A stretch of 20,047 nt of DNA, taken from NCBI GenBank assembly GCA_009733775.1, contig WOGZ01000454.1, positions 1 through 20,047 of the forward strand. Reading direction: 5' to 3'. This DNA comes from Alectoria sarmentosa. Taxonomy: Eukaryota; Ascomycota; Lecanoromycetes; Lecanorales; Parmeliaceae. A program made the position numbers and the translations under genes. This document shows, in pieces, positions 9,913 through 19,319 of the stretch; positions within the stretch are counted from its first letter, which is position 1, and every line of letters begins with the position of its first letter. A model generated the notes under the pieces. That model was not told where the DNA came from. It saw only the letters and a program-made list of their open reading frames with translations, and made no database searches.

Positions 9913-12239
9913 ATTTGATGTAAATTTTGTCAAGGACTCCGTATCACGAGCACTATTAAGTGGAAATAAAGTGTGAGAGCTGCTCCATAAATCAGCTATT
10001 CAGCTTTGAGAAGCTATCTAGTATCTGGTGCCACAAGAAAGAGGAAGACAGCTTGCTCAAGAGGATTCTATTCACTCTATTTGGATGGTCCATATACTGA
10101 CTGCACCTTGATGGTTGCTGTGTAAGAAAGCTTGGGTCAGAAATGGGAAAAAGTGGGGGATGTGAGACGGTGAAACGACGGACCGAGACTTGGCGCCAAG
10201 ATCCCTCCTCGAGGCCATAATGGGATTAGCGGCAGAACAACATTGCCTGGCACAAGATGATGAACGGAAAAGTCTCTGAAGTCAATGTACATTCTCGTCA
10301 TCAGATTTCCTTGATCGTGGAGAATATCGGCGAATTGGCCGACTGCGCCACCTCATTCGCCGTGAATTGTTTCCTTCTACTTGCACTCCTTCACCGAGTC
10401 GTTTGCTTCTGAATTTTTTCCATTCACTCTTCTTTCTCAGGGAGCGTCGGAGAGTGTCGCCGGAAAGCCAATAATTCAAGTGGGCCTGAACATCTACAAC
10501 CGCATGCACGGAACTTGGGATATTAATAAGCCTCCGACATTTCTTTTGAGACATTACCGTGGCCCGGAGGCATTGTCTTGCTGATCAGCCTATTTCAAGT
10601 ACCTTTTCTTTCTCGGTCATTCACATTGCGGATTTGTACGAAGAGCTGCGTAAATGTCGCATGCAAGTCCTTTCCAAACCTTGCATTCCCCGCACAGGCT
10701 TTTGACAATAAATCCAGACGTCAATCTAGTCAACATATTCGTAGCATGAGACGTGGGAAAAGTATGTACAAAACACCCTCGAGATTGAAAGGATGACAGC
10801 TCGAAATGAATGCAGGCATTATCGCTGCATCGACTGCTATGCCACGGCCATTATCTGCGAGTCGAGGATCGATTGTCAGAGTTGCTTCCCACATCGACTG
10901 GGGACTGTATGCCGCTTATCGACCCCTTTTGCGGCACTCGAATACTCAGGGGCTGACATGACACTGAAAGATATCATGCTAAATTTTATGGTTATTACTA
11001 AAACGAGTAGGACTGATATGTTGCGGAAGAACTTAGAACTGTCAGAGGAGAGAAGCTCGGCCTGAGAGGTTCCGAAAGACTTTTGAGATGGATTTCACGC
11101 TGATTTGTATGAGGGAAAACCAGCGTCTCTGGGCGACGAGGATCGCAGGAGGGGCGTATTGGCTGGGAAATCTTCAGTGAATGAGTAGTTTATCGAATGG
11201 AATCCCACAATGTACTTATACATCCATTCGGCAGTTTCAACAAGCCCAACTCACGTCAATTGGGCTTGAGCTGATAGGTCGAGATAATGGTACTTCGGAA
11301 ATCCTTGCGCTCCACAGAAATAATATTTTTTTGAATCTCGGCCTTGACTTCTCGCTCAATCTCTTCCGTCGCTCTTCACCCTAGCCTAGCCCTGCTAACA
11401 ACTCCTAATCCACTCGCAGTGATCATTACCAAGCCCATTCAAGAGTCCAAAATGCGTTTGCTCAAAGTTCAGAATGTGGACAACAACGTGAGTCAGTCAC
11501 CACAGCCCGAAAGTGAATCCTCAAGATCCATTCCGGGAACAGAGATCCAGATGCACGATTCGTTACGGAAACAAATCTCGAATGCTTGGGTCTTTGCGAT
11601 TCGCCTTTCAAGCTCGAACATAGTATGGTTCCATAAGCAAGCATCGAGACAATCTGTCAAGCTGGTGCATCTCAGACTCCTGGATAAAAAAGTCTCGCAA
11701 GAGGCCACAAAGTGCTGTGCGTAGTGTATAGAAACCCCAGTATCGTCTGCATTCGAGGGATCATCCTGTAGGAATGAGAGATTGCGAGAGACATGTATAA
11801 TTATTCGGCGGGCTTGGATCAGATGGACTGCCAGGATTCAGAACTCTCGCGTTCGGTGACTTATCTTGCGATAGGCGCGTCAGGAACGGCACGCCTCGAT
11901 GTTGAGATTTGGAGTGTTGACCGATGATGATATAGGCTTACGTGATGATGTTGAAAGACATTTGAAGTCTCTGGGCACTAGCCCTGGAGGTTGCATTCTG
12001 TTCACGTAGAAGAGTGAGAGGGATCAACCTGATGAATCGGGAATTCCAGGAGATACTGTCGTAGTTTATGGGATCTTTGACCACTCATTGACTGACCTCT
12101 GCTCACGTAACGACGTCACTTCTGCGTAGCTTACTCAGACTTCACACGCATTCCATCTCCATGTAAACGAGGCGCTAAACTCAAAAATTCCAATCACGCT
12201 GCCAAGGACAGAGCGAAATGAAGGAAATTCCATTTTCCA
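9913..12239. other. Intergenic region between the hydrolase and the F-box-like gene
   Basis: The divergently oriented neighbours leave about 2.3 kb. The end near 9913 must hold the hydrolase promoter; no clear TATA box stands out. The longest plus-strand frame, 11344-11724, has a branch-like GCTAAC (about 11393) and CGCAG (about 11420) ahead of an ATG at 11451, then GTGAGT at 11490. Its protein matches nothing I know, so I do not call it. Two small palindromes lie at 10189-10200 and 11241-11268. Confidence 0.55.
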
Positions 12240-12357
12240 GCGTCAAAACTCTCTCACCTGCCAACTCCAAAAGCTTATTTCTCCAATCCTTCTCTCCCCC
12301 TTCCTTCCAACACCGTTTCCCCACCACAACAATCCTCCACAAAACAAAACCAACATC
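12240..12357 (+). promoter_or_regulatory. CT/CA-rich leader of the F-box-like gene
   Basis: The stretch before the ATG is pyrimidine-rich (CTCTCTCC, TTCCTTCC) and turns into CAACA/AAAACAAAACC directly before the start. This is the usual look of a fungal core promoter and 5' UTR. A CGACGTCA motif lies further up at about 12111. The exact transcription start is not visible. Confidence 0.6.
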
Positions 12358-12924
12358 ATGGCCACCAGACCCGCCAGAAACTCCCTCTTGTCCCTCAGCC
12401 CCGAACTCATCCTCCTCATCGCCTCCCATCTCATTGCCGACAACGGCGGCGGCTACGTCTTCACCAAACCTCGCGACTCCAACACCTGGCGTCTCACCAT
12501 CACCGAACCCGCCCCCGGCGCTTTTACAACATTCTCACTCCCCAAACGCTACGGCTCTCGCTTGCTCTTTCAGATCCGCCCCGTCGCAGCATACGCGGCG
12601 TTCGTGGCCGCGCATCCGTACTTCGCGTCTGTCATTCTAAAGTATCCGCTGCTGATGCCGTCGAAGCCGGTGACGGCGGAGCGCTTGGTCGTGGTGGATG
12701 AGAGGGAGGAAGTTGATGTTGATGGTGATGATGATGATGATGCGGCGAGGGTCCCGGGTGGGAGGGCTAGGGAGAGGCGGAAGCGAGATTATGTTTATTG
12801 GGTTCGCGAGAGGGCGAATGAGGAGCGCAAGATGGAGGGTTGGGGCATGGTGTGGGTGGATGGTGGGGCGCCGGATGATCGGTGGCCGTTGGGCATTGGC
12901 AGGATTGCGGGGCTGGGTTATTAG
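12358..12924 (+). CDS. Hypothetical protein with F-box-like N-terminus
   Basis: A single exon of 188 residues, starting in the good context AACATCATGG after a CT-rich leader. Residues 9-26 (LLSLSPELILLIASHL) look like the first helix of an F-box, the Skp1-binding module of SCF ubiquitin ligases. The rest of a normal F-box, with its conserved leucine/arginine positions, is not evident, so the assignment is tentative. Residues 75-100 are a hydrophobic alanine-rich helix-like segment. Residues 114-128 are acidic with a run of aspartates, followed by a basic stretch (135-144) and a WVRERANEERKMEGWGM segment. The first half strongly prefers C-ending codons, which supports real coding; the second half becomes G-rich, with GAT/GAG/GTG codons. 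I do not recognise the family beyond the N-terminus. It could act as an SCF adaptor or be an unrelated lineage-specific protein. Confidence 0.72.
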   Translation: MATRPARNSLLSLSPELILLIASHLIADNGGGYVFTKPRDSNTWRLTITEPAPGAFTTFSLPKRYGSRLLFQIRPVAAYAAFVAAHPYFASVILKYPLLMPSKPVTAERLVVVDEREEVDVDGDDDDDAARVPGGRARERRKRDYVYWVRERANEERKMEGWGMVWVDGGAPDDRWPLGIGRIAGLGY

Positions 12925-14129
12925 AGTGGGGGGAGCTGGGAGGTTGTGGTGTGTTGTGGGTTCGAAGGAGGGATCTTTTCGGGGGAAAGGAGGCGGCTTT
13001 CGATTTGAGGGCGGGGATCCTGAGAGGTGGTCTACGGTACGAGCCGATTGGCTGAGGGACGGTACCTTTCTGTGGCATGAGCCATGGGTTTTACCTTGGT
13101 TGGCCTTTGCATGATTCTTACTCAACAAGCTGCAAGATTCAGAGAGAGGTGCTTCTATTCTGAAATTTGCACACCGAATGCTTGTGTTGCAAGTGATATC
13201 ATATTTCAGTCAAAGGGATAATCTTCATTATCCCATACAGTTGTCGCAGCTTCCTTGCATTCTCTTTCTCTAATGCTAAAACTCGGATTGCTAAACAAAC
13301 AATTGGTGAATCTTATCTGATAGGTCAATCAGGGCTTAGCGCGAGTTTAGATAGACTCCCGCGCGTCACTTCCACATTTCCTGACCACTTTGACCCATTT
13401 GATCCTCGCAGTGATAGCAATGTCATCCTCGTCACTCTTTCTGAAAGAGCATCTAATTGCAAACTCTTGTTCTTGCAGTGTAAGGCTCCATCGACACGGA
13501 TGACCGAGGAGATTTCAACAGCACAGCTCCCTAGCTCGGACTCTGCTCACTGGGACTCAGATGTGAGATGTTGATGGTCTCCCCCGGAAATTAGAGTCTC
13601 GTCGATTTTCACGATCGATCGATCGATACCAGAAAGCACAAGCCTACGCTCATGCTGATAAGGTCGTGAACGCGAACATCGCTGAAATCGTAGAGAGGTC
13701 GTTAGGGAAGGTGGTAGCTGCGGTGTCAAGATCATTCGAGCCGAGGAGATAAGCTTTGGTCTGTTATAGCTACTGGATCATCGTCAACTGTTGATGCTGA
13801 TTGATGAGGTTGGCGCTCAACAATATCTCTGTCTACGTCATCTTCCTTGAACAATCAAAGATACTTACCACCATCGGCGGACGTGAAAAGCTTCGCGTTG
13901 GTGTCCAAGACGATATACGCTCGCCACACCATTCCTTCGATATCATCGCAGGCTCAACACATAGTATTCGACTTTTGTTAGCAGAGGTTCAAATTCTGAT
14001 AGCCACCTCGCTGTGTTGTTAAGAGATATCATACTGAGTCCTCGCACTGCGTTTTACGTCACTGGATTGTCTAATGCCTGATGACGAGAGATGTGGATGG
14101 GTCAAGAGGAAAGGGCCAACGTGATCTAA
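12925..14129. other. Intergenic, no supported gene
   Basis: The G-rich bias of the preceding gene continues to about 13030, probably as 3' UTR, then composition becomes average. A GATCGATCGATCGAT run lies at about 13613-13627. The missing N-terminal part of the decayed F-box gene could once have been in 13400-14130, but I cannot make out an F-box there in any frame. Confidence 0.5.
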
Positions 14130-15210
14130 GAGATTAGTGAACCCGAGTCTCGGCTCCTGGATCAGAAGCTGGGCCAAGATTCCCATGATGACAATCCTGA
14201 GATTTCAGAGAATAGACACACGCCGTACATGGAAGCTGATATGGAGCTTTCAAGGCAAGCAATCCGTACGACCGAGTATGTATGGTCCAAAGACACCGAG
14301 GCTTGGATCGAAGATCTAGAATGCGGAGAGGAAGAGCTCATCATCACGGCGCTCATGCTGCGGCTTACTAATGTCAGGACGTTGGAATTTGAACACATCG
14401 ACAGTGGTATTTAGGGACCCCAGCGTTTCTTTGACGTGTTGAAATACATCCCCACAACAAGAGATAAGCCCACACTTCCCAAGCTTGAGCACGTCGAACT
14501 GCCTTACGACTCATCGATAGTGCGAGAAGATCCTATGGTGTTGAAGGAATTTGTTACGCTGCCTTCGGTCACTTCCATGTATGCGTTTAGAGTTGATGAT
14601 TGCGAAAAGAGTCGCAATCTTGACTTCCTCCTGCCCCCAAGGGGTTACAATATCACGGCGCCGACTTTGAATCGAAGTGGCATCAACACCGAAGGCTTGC
14701 ATGAGCTTCTTGGAGGGTTCCAGGGATTGAAAACCTTCAAGTACTTGGCCCCCAACGAGACAATTACGAAGTACGATCCGCGGTGTATCCGAGCGTCTCT
14801 GCTTGCCCACGCTTAACAAAAACTGGAGACCTTGGTCCTTCGAGCCCACTTTACGGAAAGATGCTATTGCCACAAGGGCTTCATCGGCAGCTTTCGCAAC
14901 TTCGAGGTCTTGAAGAGGTTAGCGGTTGAGTATGATCAACTATATCCGTGCTTCTCGAATTAGACTTGACGACACGCTACCAGCATCGATCGAGAAACTC
15001 GACTCATATAATCCGGACTACAAGAGCACTAATGCCCCCCTCGGGTATTTTCTGTAACCCGAGGTGTTCTAGAAGATAAAGAGCTGCAATTGCCCAATTC
15101 AAAAGGAATGCATTTTCTTGGTCAAGACACGTATCGCCCACGCTTCTTCGACCTTCGCCAAGAGGGTAGAGACAAAGGACTCGAGTTGAATCCGCGCTCA
15201 GATTCGATCT
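14130..15210 (+). pseudogene. Decayed F-box / leucine-rich-repeat-type gene
   Basis: One reading frame runs from 14130 to about 14960, broken by TAG at 14412 and TAA at 14814, and both sides of each stop are protein-like. The pieces include LTNVRTLEFEHID, FFDVLKYIP, LPKLEHVELPY, a segment with GLHELLGGFQGLKTFKY, IRASLLAHA, then QKLETLVL and FEVLKRLAVEY. This is the layout of large fungal F-box/LRR-like families, where a conserved IRxxLLxHA precedes an 'LExLxL' strand. The next typical piece, LDDTLPASIEKLD, is in the +1 frame (about 14965-15054). The end piece, VLEDKELQLPN and later EGRDKGLELNP, is back in the first frame (about 15066-15190). Two nonsense codons and two frame changes make a pseudogene likely. 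The TAG/TAA codons could come from CAG/CAA by C-to-T change, as in repeat-induced point mutation, but other origins are possible. No N-terminal F-box was found. Confidence 0.65.
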
Positions 15211-17238
15211 ATGGATGTGAAAAAGCCAAGAAAGATGCAGGCTTGCAGGAGATTGGTTTCAGCTGCGCATGGCTATTCCCTGGAGCAATTCCGGTTCTTT
15301 GGACGGGATCCACACTGCGCAGAAGATTTGTCCTGCAACGTTGCATTTATGACCCAAATGATATGCTCATTCCAAGGGCAGACCGCGTCTTCAAGCCTCG
15401 CCGCACTTCAGTCTTTTCCAGATCCTTCTTTTCCTACATCCAGAGTGCCAGAGCGCCAATTACTAGATCATGCCGCTGGCGGAGTTTCTTGATCTAGACG
15501 CTACTGTCTAGAGCCTGCTTTATATCTCGAACTGCTAAAACCTTCCGCCTCCCTGCCTCGAGCCCAAAGCTTCCTCCAAGAGCCTTTCCTACCCCATTAG
15601 TCTCATGCACCCTCCAACAGCTTTTCCTCGCTAATCAACCTCATGCACCTTCTCATCCCCATTCTGTGCCAATTCCTTAAACACGCTTGGATTGTCATCC
15701 ACATATTCCAACTTTCAGGCCCGCCACGTATCCACTATAGTCGCCACCTGTGTCGTTGCTGTGTGCAGATTGTAGACGCTAACTCTATGTCGCATATTGG
15801 ATTTTTGTTGAGGTTTGCAGGGTTGTTCATTACTTTGACAGAGAGCTTGATAAAATTTCGTCGAAAGTGAAAATGGAAAATCTATGCCGCAGAAGCCGAG
15901 ATCGGCGGTAATTGCGTCATGTCGACTGTCGCCTGAGTAAACGACGGCTAAGGCGACCGAGATGGAGAAGAGGGCTGTGTGTGAATGGCGATGATTTTGT
16001 TGGAAACGAGCTTCCGAAGTATAAAATTCAATGTAGAGAGATTTTGTGTCAATCCTGTTCTGGGGGGCGTACGAGCTTCTATGTTGTATCAGAGTGGTGG
16101 CTTCGCGGGATGAAAAGTGTGGGGGAAAATGAGGCGTAAGTAAAAGACGATGCACGCGCCTAAAAACGGTTCTTGGGAAGATTGCCGAGCCCTGGGGAAA
16201 GAGCTTCTACAGACACAGGTTGTCATGTTGGAGAGATCGTTGGCGTCGCTGTGCGCCATCTGTAAATGCTTGCTTTCATGTCAGGTGAAGACCAATCTTC
16301 AGGCCTCATGCCTTGTCCGTCTGAAATCTTTTTAGCTTTTGAACCGCTTAGTTTATCTTACAGTTTGCTTTTCAACCTCACTCCTCACAATTGTTGTATC
16401 TTTATGCGATGATCGTTTTTTATTGTTTGTCCTGCAACATGAACTGCCGGCTTCTTAGCCACGCACCCTCGACGTTCCAGATCGGACCTGTCAACACCTC
16501 AGAGCATAATTTCAACGCGCGTTGTCCCCGTCACTGCGCGTTCGCTAGGGGATAATGAAGCAAAATCGACGTTGACAGTTCGGGTCGAGGAGCGAAGTCC
16601 TCCGACGGGAATCCGAAGCATTGGCAGTCCTTGCACAGCACAGCCACAAATCGGTCTAGAACTCCTTAAAAGTATGCAGGGGCTGAGGGGAGCTTGCGGC
16701 TATTGCTGCCCTAAAGCCACAGCGGCTCCTTGGACCTACCCTTTACAGTTACCCTCCACCGTCAAGCGTTTCCCCGTTGAGCCACACTTTCTGCAAAGAG
16801 GACAACACAATGTGGCTGTGCCCAACCGCTCTTACCTTTTGCATCCCGCCAGAACGTATTCGTGCGTCCATGACAGAGATTCTACGAATTGGATATCTCC
16901 CACCGTTCGGAATGTACGCCACTATGGCGTGTATTGTTACTCTCATTTGAAAGGGGGAGATATCCGGATTGTGTACGCGTCAGTTGAATTGTTTCAAAAG
17001 TTGGTTCATTCAGCTGTGCGAAGACTGCAGAAAGATGCGAGCTGGCGACAACCCAATTGACTAATCTCACACCCAAGCTCAACGCCTCAAACACACATTC
17101 ATCGGCTCCGATACCCGAAAAACCCAATTGCGAAGCTTGTGAAGTGCAATATACATGACTAACCCCATGCAGAGATATGCGTCTGTCATTCGAATCAACT
17201 ATCTTGTGAACTTGGTGCTCATTGCAACCCTGCGCCAC
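15211..17238. other. Region without a supported gene
   Basis: Open frames reach 162 codons (plus, 16572-17060) and 146 codons (minus, 16155-15715), but both start at non-ATG codons. They overlap antisense frames, lack splice-linked neighbours and match no family I recognise. Small inverted repeats occur at 15493-15512 and 16891-16965. Near-duplicate CTCATGCACC phrases lie at about 15602 and 15641. Confidence 0.5.
16891..16965. repeat. 11-bp perfect inverted repeat
   Basis: GGATATCTCCC at 16891-16901 and its exact reverse complement GGGAGATATCC at 16955-16965 enclose 53 bp. No flanking target-site duplication is obvious, so it is not shown to be a transposon end. Confidence 0.75.
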
Positions 17239-17295
17239 ATGTGATGTGGCTCTTTGCATGTGAGGTGCCTTCTCAAATGTGATGTGACTTCTTTC
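17239..17295. repeat. Three tandem copies of a 19-bp unit upstream of the GRHL-like gene
   Basis: The units begin at 17239, 17258 and 17277 and share ATGTGAKGTGNCTTNT-like sequence: ATGTGATGTGGCTCTTTGC, ATGTGAGGTGCCTTCTCAA and ATGTGATGTGACTTCTTTC. Register is exact, with no gaps. The array ends about 510 bp before the GRHL-like start codon, a distance compatible with a promoter element. Confidence 0.85.
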
Positions 17296-17614
17296 ATCCA
17301 AGCACTAGCCGTCGACATGAATGTCAACGTTTCAATGCAGCAATGTTTCTCCAATTAACCAAGTAAGTCGTACGACTGTCTCCGTGGAGCATAGTACAGT
17401 CAACTGTGACGACGGTCCAGGATATAAGTGCTGAGCATAGCTGGGTCTTCCTGATTTCTCTCCTTTCGCTTCCAACTTGTACGACTTGACTGACTCAAAG
17501 GAGCAAGCGTATACCGAAAGACGTAGTGTTTCCAGGTACTCGGAATCGCGGATCCCAGTGTCAACCGGGAAAGCAAAGGCCTTGAGACTCCGTCGTCCCG
17601 ATCCTTCGATCAAC

Positions 17615-17647
17615 GTGTGTGCGAGTGTGTGAGCGAGTGTGTGTGAG
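17615..17647. repeat. Short GT-rich microsatellite
   Basis: GTGTGTGCGAGTGTGTGAGC-type imperfect (GT)n/GAGC repeat, about 160 bp before the start codon of the GRHL-like gene. Confidence 0.85.
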
Positions 17648-17680
17648 CTCCGGTTCTCCGTCTACGTAGCAAACGTCTGA

Positions 17681-17703
17681 AAGCTTGTTTTTGAAACAAG
17701 CTT
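17681..17703. repeat. Perfect 10-bp hairpin in the GRHL-like gene's upstream region
   Basis: AAGCTTGTTT (17681-17690), loop TTG, AAACAAGCTT (17694-17703). The arms are exact reverse complements. It lies about 100 bp before the ATG and about 55 bp before a TATA-like sequence, so it may be a dyad binding site or a 5' UTR hairpin. Confidence 0.85.
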
Positions 17704-17755
17704 CAACAGTCCGCTCCGAAGCGATGTCAGTGAAGCATGTGCCTTTCCTGGGACA

Positions 17756-17764
17756 CTTAAATAA
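17756..17764 (+). promoter_or_regulatory. TATA-like element CTTAAATAA
   Basis: The only A/T-rich octamer close to the start codon, about 40 bp before the ATG at 17805. The short distance would imply a very short 5' UTR, so it may not be the true core promoter. Confidence 0.35.
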
Positions 17765-17804
17765 CCCCATCAACGCCCCTTCAACTGCAGAACGCAAAGT
17801 CAAA

Positions 17805-19312
17805 ATGTCCCAACGCCGGTAAGATTCTTCACACCCTTCTTCACGCCATCGCTACCTTGGGATTGCCTAACTGGTTCTAGCGCCAACGAAAGAACTTCTG
17901 CAGAAGAAGTTCCTCAGCAACCCGTTGCCGATTACTGGAACAACGTACCTGTACCGACTTGGATGGGTCCTCTCGCCTATTACAATGACGGCATGGAAGG
18001 TCAATTTCGAACGGGCTCGTCGTAATGCTCCAACAGATAATGTATGGACCCAAGATTGCTCATGCTGACCCGTCTACAAGTCTTGCCGGCGATCCTGCTT
18101 TCAGCAACCAACCTCGGGGACAACGCTCCACAGCAGTGGAGGACACCATATTTGAGATGAACCAGACAGGCTTGTCACCAATGTGGTATGATAGCTGTCC
18201 ATTCTAGCTGGGAAATGAGACTCATGTCGCCTTAGGAGAGATCCCTCGCCGCAATATGTGGATCCAAGGGTCGGACGTCCTGCCATGCAGGCCAGAAACC
18301 CGCTTCCCTTCCAATACGTAACAGAGCCACCGGTCGTATCGACCACAAGCCCGGCTTCTTGGGAATCATCGGCGGTCGATGTCCACTTCCGAGGTCGAGG
18401 ACCGGCTTCATCTACAGCGAGGTACGTGTGCCATTGCAACAAGCCCTCGATGTGCTCTTTTGCACTCCCTTGGACTTATCAAAGTATCCTGGCTTAGGAA
18501 GCTGCAAAGACACATTAACATTCTCATAGACAATCGGCTCTCTACCAATCACTCCTGGGCCAACCGGCTCCAGGTGAAGCAATAGGCACCGCAACCCCTG
18601 TCCCGGTCTCCCAAGGCTATCCCGTACCACAGTATCCGTCATACCCGCCCTACCCGGGTCCTCTAGCCTTACCCTCGGCACCACTCCCTGGCTCCACCGG
18701 TTACGAAACCAGGCAGCAAGACCAGCCGCCGGCACCATTGCCCGGCCCCACCGGCTATGAAGCCATGCAGCAAGACCAACCACCGCCTCACCAGACCGCT
18801 AGCCCGGCTCCCGTCCTCGTCCAGCTCGGTGCCTCCCAGAACTTCCTCGTCAACAACAGACCTGCGAGATGGATCCAGGTCCTCGATGTCGATCCTTCCT
18901 ACCAGCGCGCCAGAACCCCTTCCCCTAACAGGTCACCCGGTAAGAACAACCTGAACCAAACCCAACACTTCTATCTCTCATTCCCATGAACATCGAAGCT
19001 GACTGCACTCTGTTTGCCCCAAACGTAGCCTTGAGCGTCTACGTTCGCGCCCCCGAGACCGAAGTCCACTACTGGGCCGTCTTCCTGCGCGACCTCACCG
19101 TCCAGGAACTCATCAAGCGCGTCGTGCAGAAGTACGGCTTCAGCGACGACGAGCGCGACCGCGTCCGCATGGCGGTCCGGGTCACGGAGCATGGCGTCCA
19201 GCGTCTGGCGGACGAGGATGTCAGGACGTTGGAGAGTGAGATTGCGATCGATGTCAAGGTCACCAGTTTGGATCTCCAGAGTGAGGACTGGCAGTTGGAG
19301 TTGCGGTATTAG
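17805..19312 (+). CDS. Proline/glutamine-rich protein with a Grainyhead/CP2-type C-terminal dimerisation-like domain (six exons)
   Basis: Proposed exons are 17805-17818, 17881-17944, 18037-18185, 18236-18421, 18530-18939 and 19029-19312, encoding 368 residues. Introns 1 (GTAAGA, CCTAAC, TAG), 3 (GTATGA, TTAG), 4 (GTACGT, ATAG) and 5 (GTAAGA, CTGAC, GTAG) join frames cleanly. Intron 2 (GTACCT...ACAG) is weaker; a donor at 17951 also keeps frame. Residues 1 to about 270 are rich in P, Q, S, G and Y and probably disordered, with two copies of an 18-residue repeat at 188-223. Residues about 276-368 form one globular domain: LSVYVRAPE, then YWAVFLRDLTVQELIKRVVQ, RVTEHGVQRLADEDVRTLE and a final WQLELRY strand. 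This order matches the ubiquitin-like C-terminal dimerisation domain of Grainyhead/CP2 factors. The immunoglobulin-like CP2 DNA-binding domain that normally precedes it is absent from this model. It could be a partner or inhibitor of a full-length factor. Family assignment is from pattern memory, not a search. Confidence 0.7.
18678..18785 (+). repeat. Two tandem 54-bp coding repeats in exon 5
   Basis: Units 18678-18731 and 18732-18785 encode APLPGSTGYETRQQDQPP and APLPGPTGYEAMQQDQPP. Both are 18 residues and differ at a few positions, several of the base changes being synonymous. The conserved peptide despite base changes suggests selection or a fairly old duplication. Confidence 0.92.
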
Positions 19313-19319
19313 GAGAGAT

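Noticed and set aside
11451..11724. HET-domain start (MRLLKVQ...)
   Set aside because: Only the first four residues resemble HET proteins; the conserved later motifs are absent in all frames.
12637..13128. Minus-strand P/I/H-rich frame opposite the F-box-like gene
   Set aside because: It is the antisense of G-rich coding and UTR sequence; its proline runs mirror that composition.
15715..16155. 146-codon minus-strand open frame
   Set aside because: It starts at GTG, with unremarkable composition and no motif or linked exon.
16572..17060. 162-codon plus-strand open frame
   Set aside because: It starts at TTG, has no family match, no leader and an overlapping 139-codon antisense frame; treated as chance.
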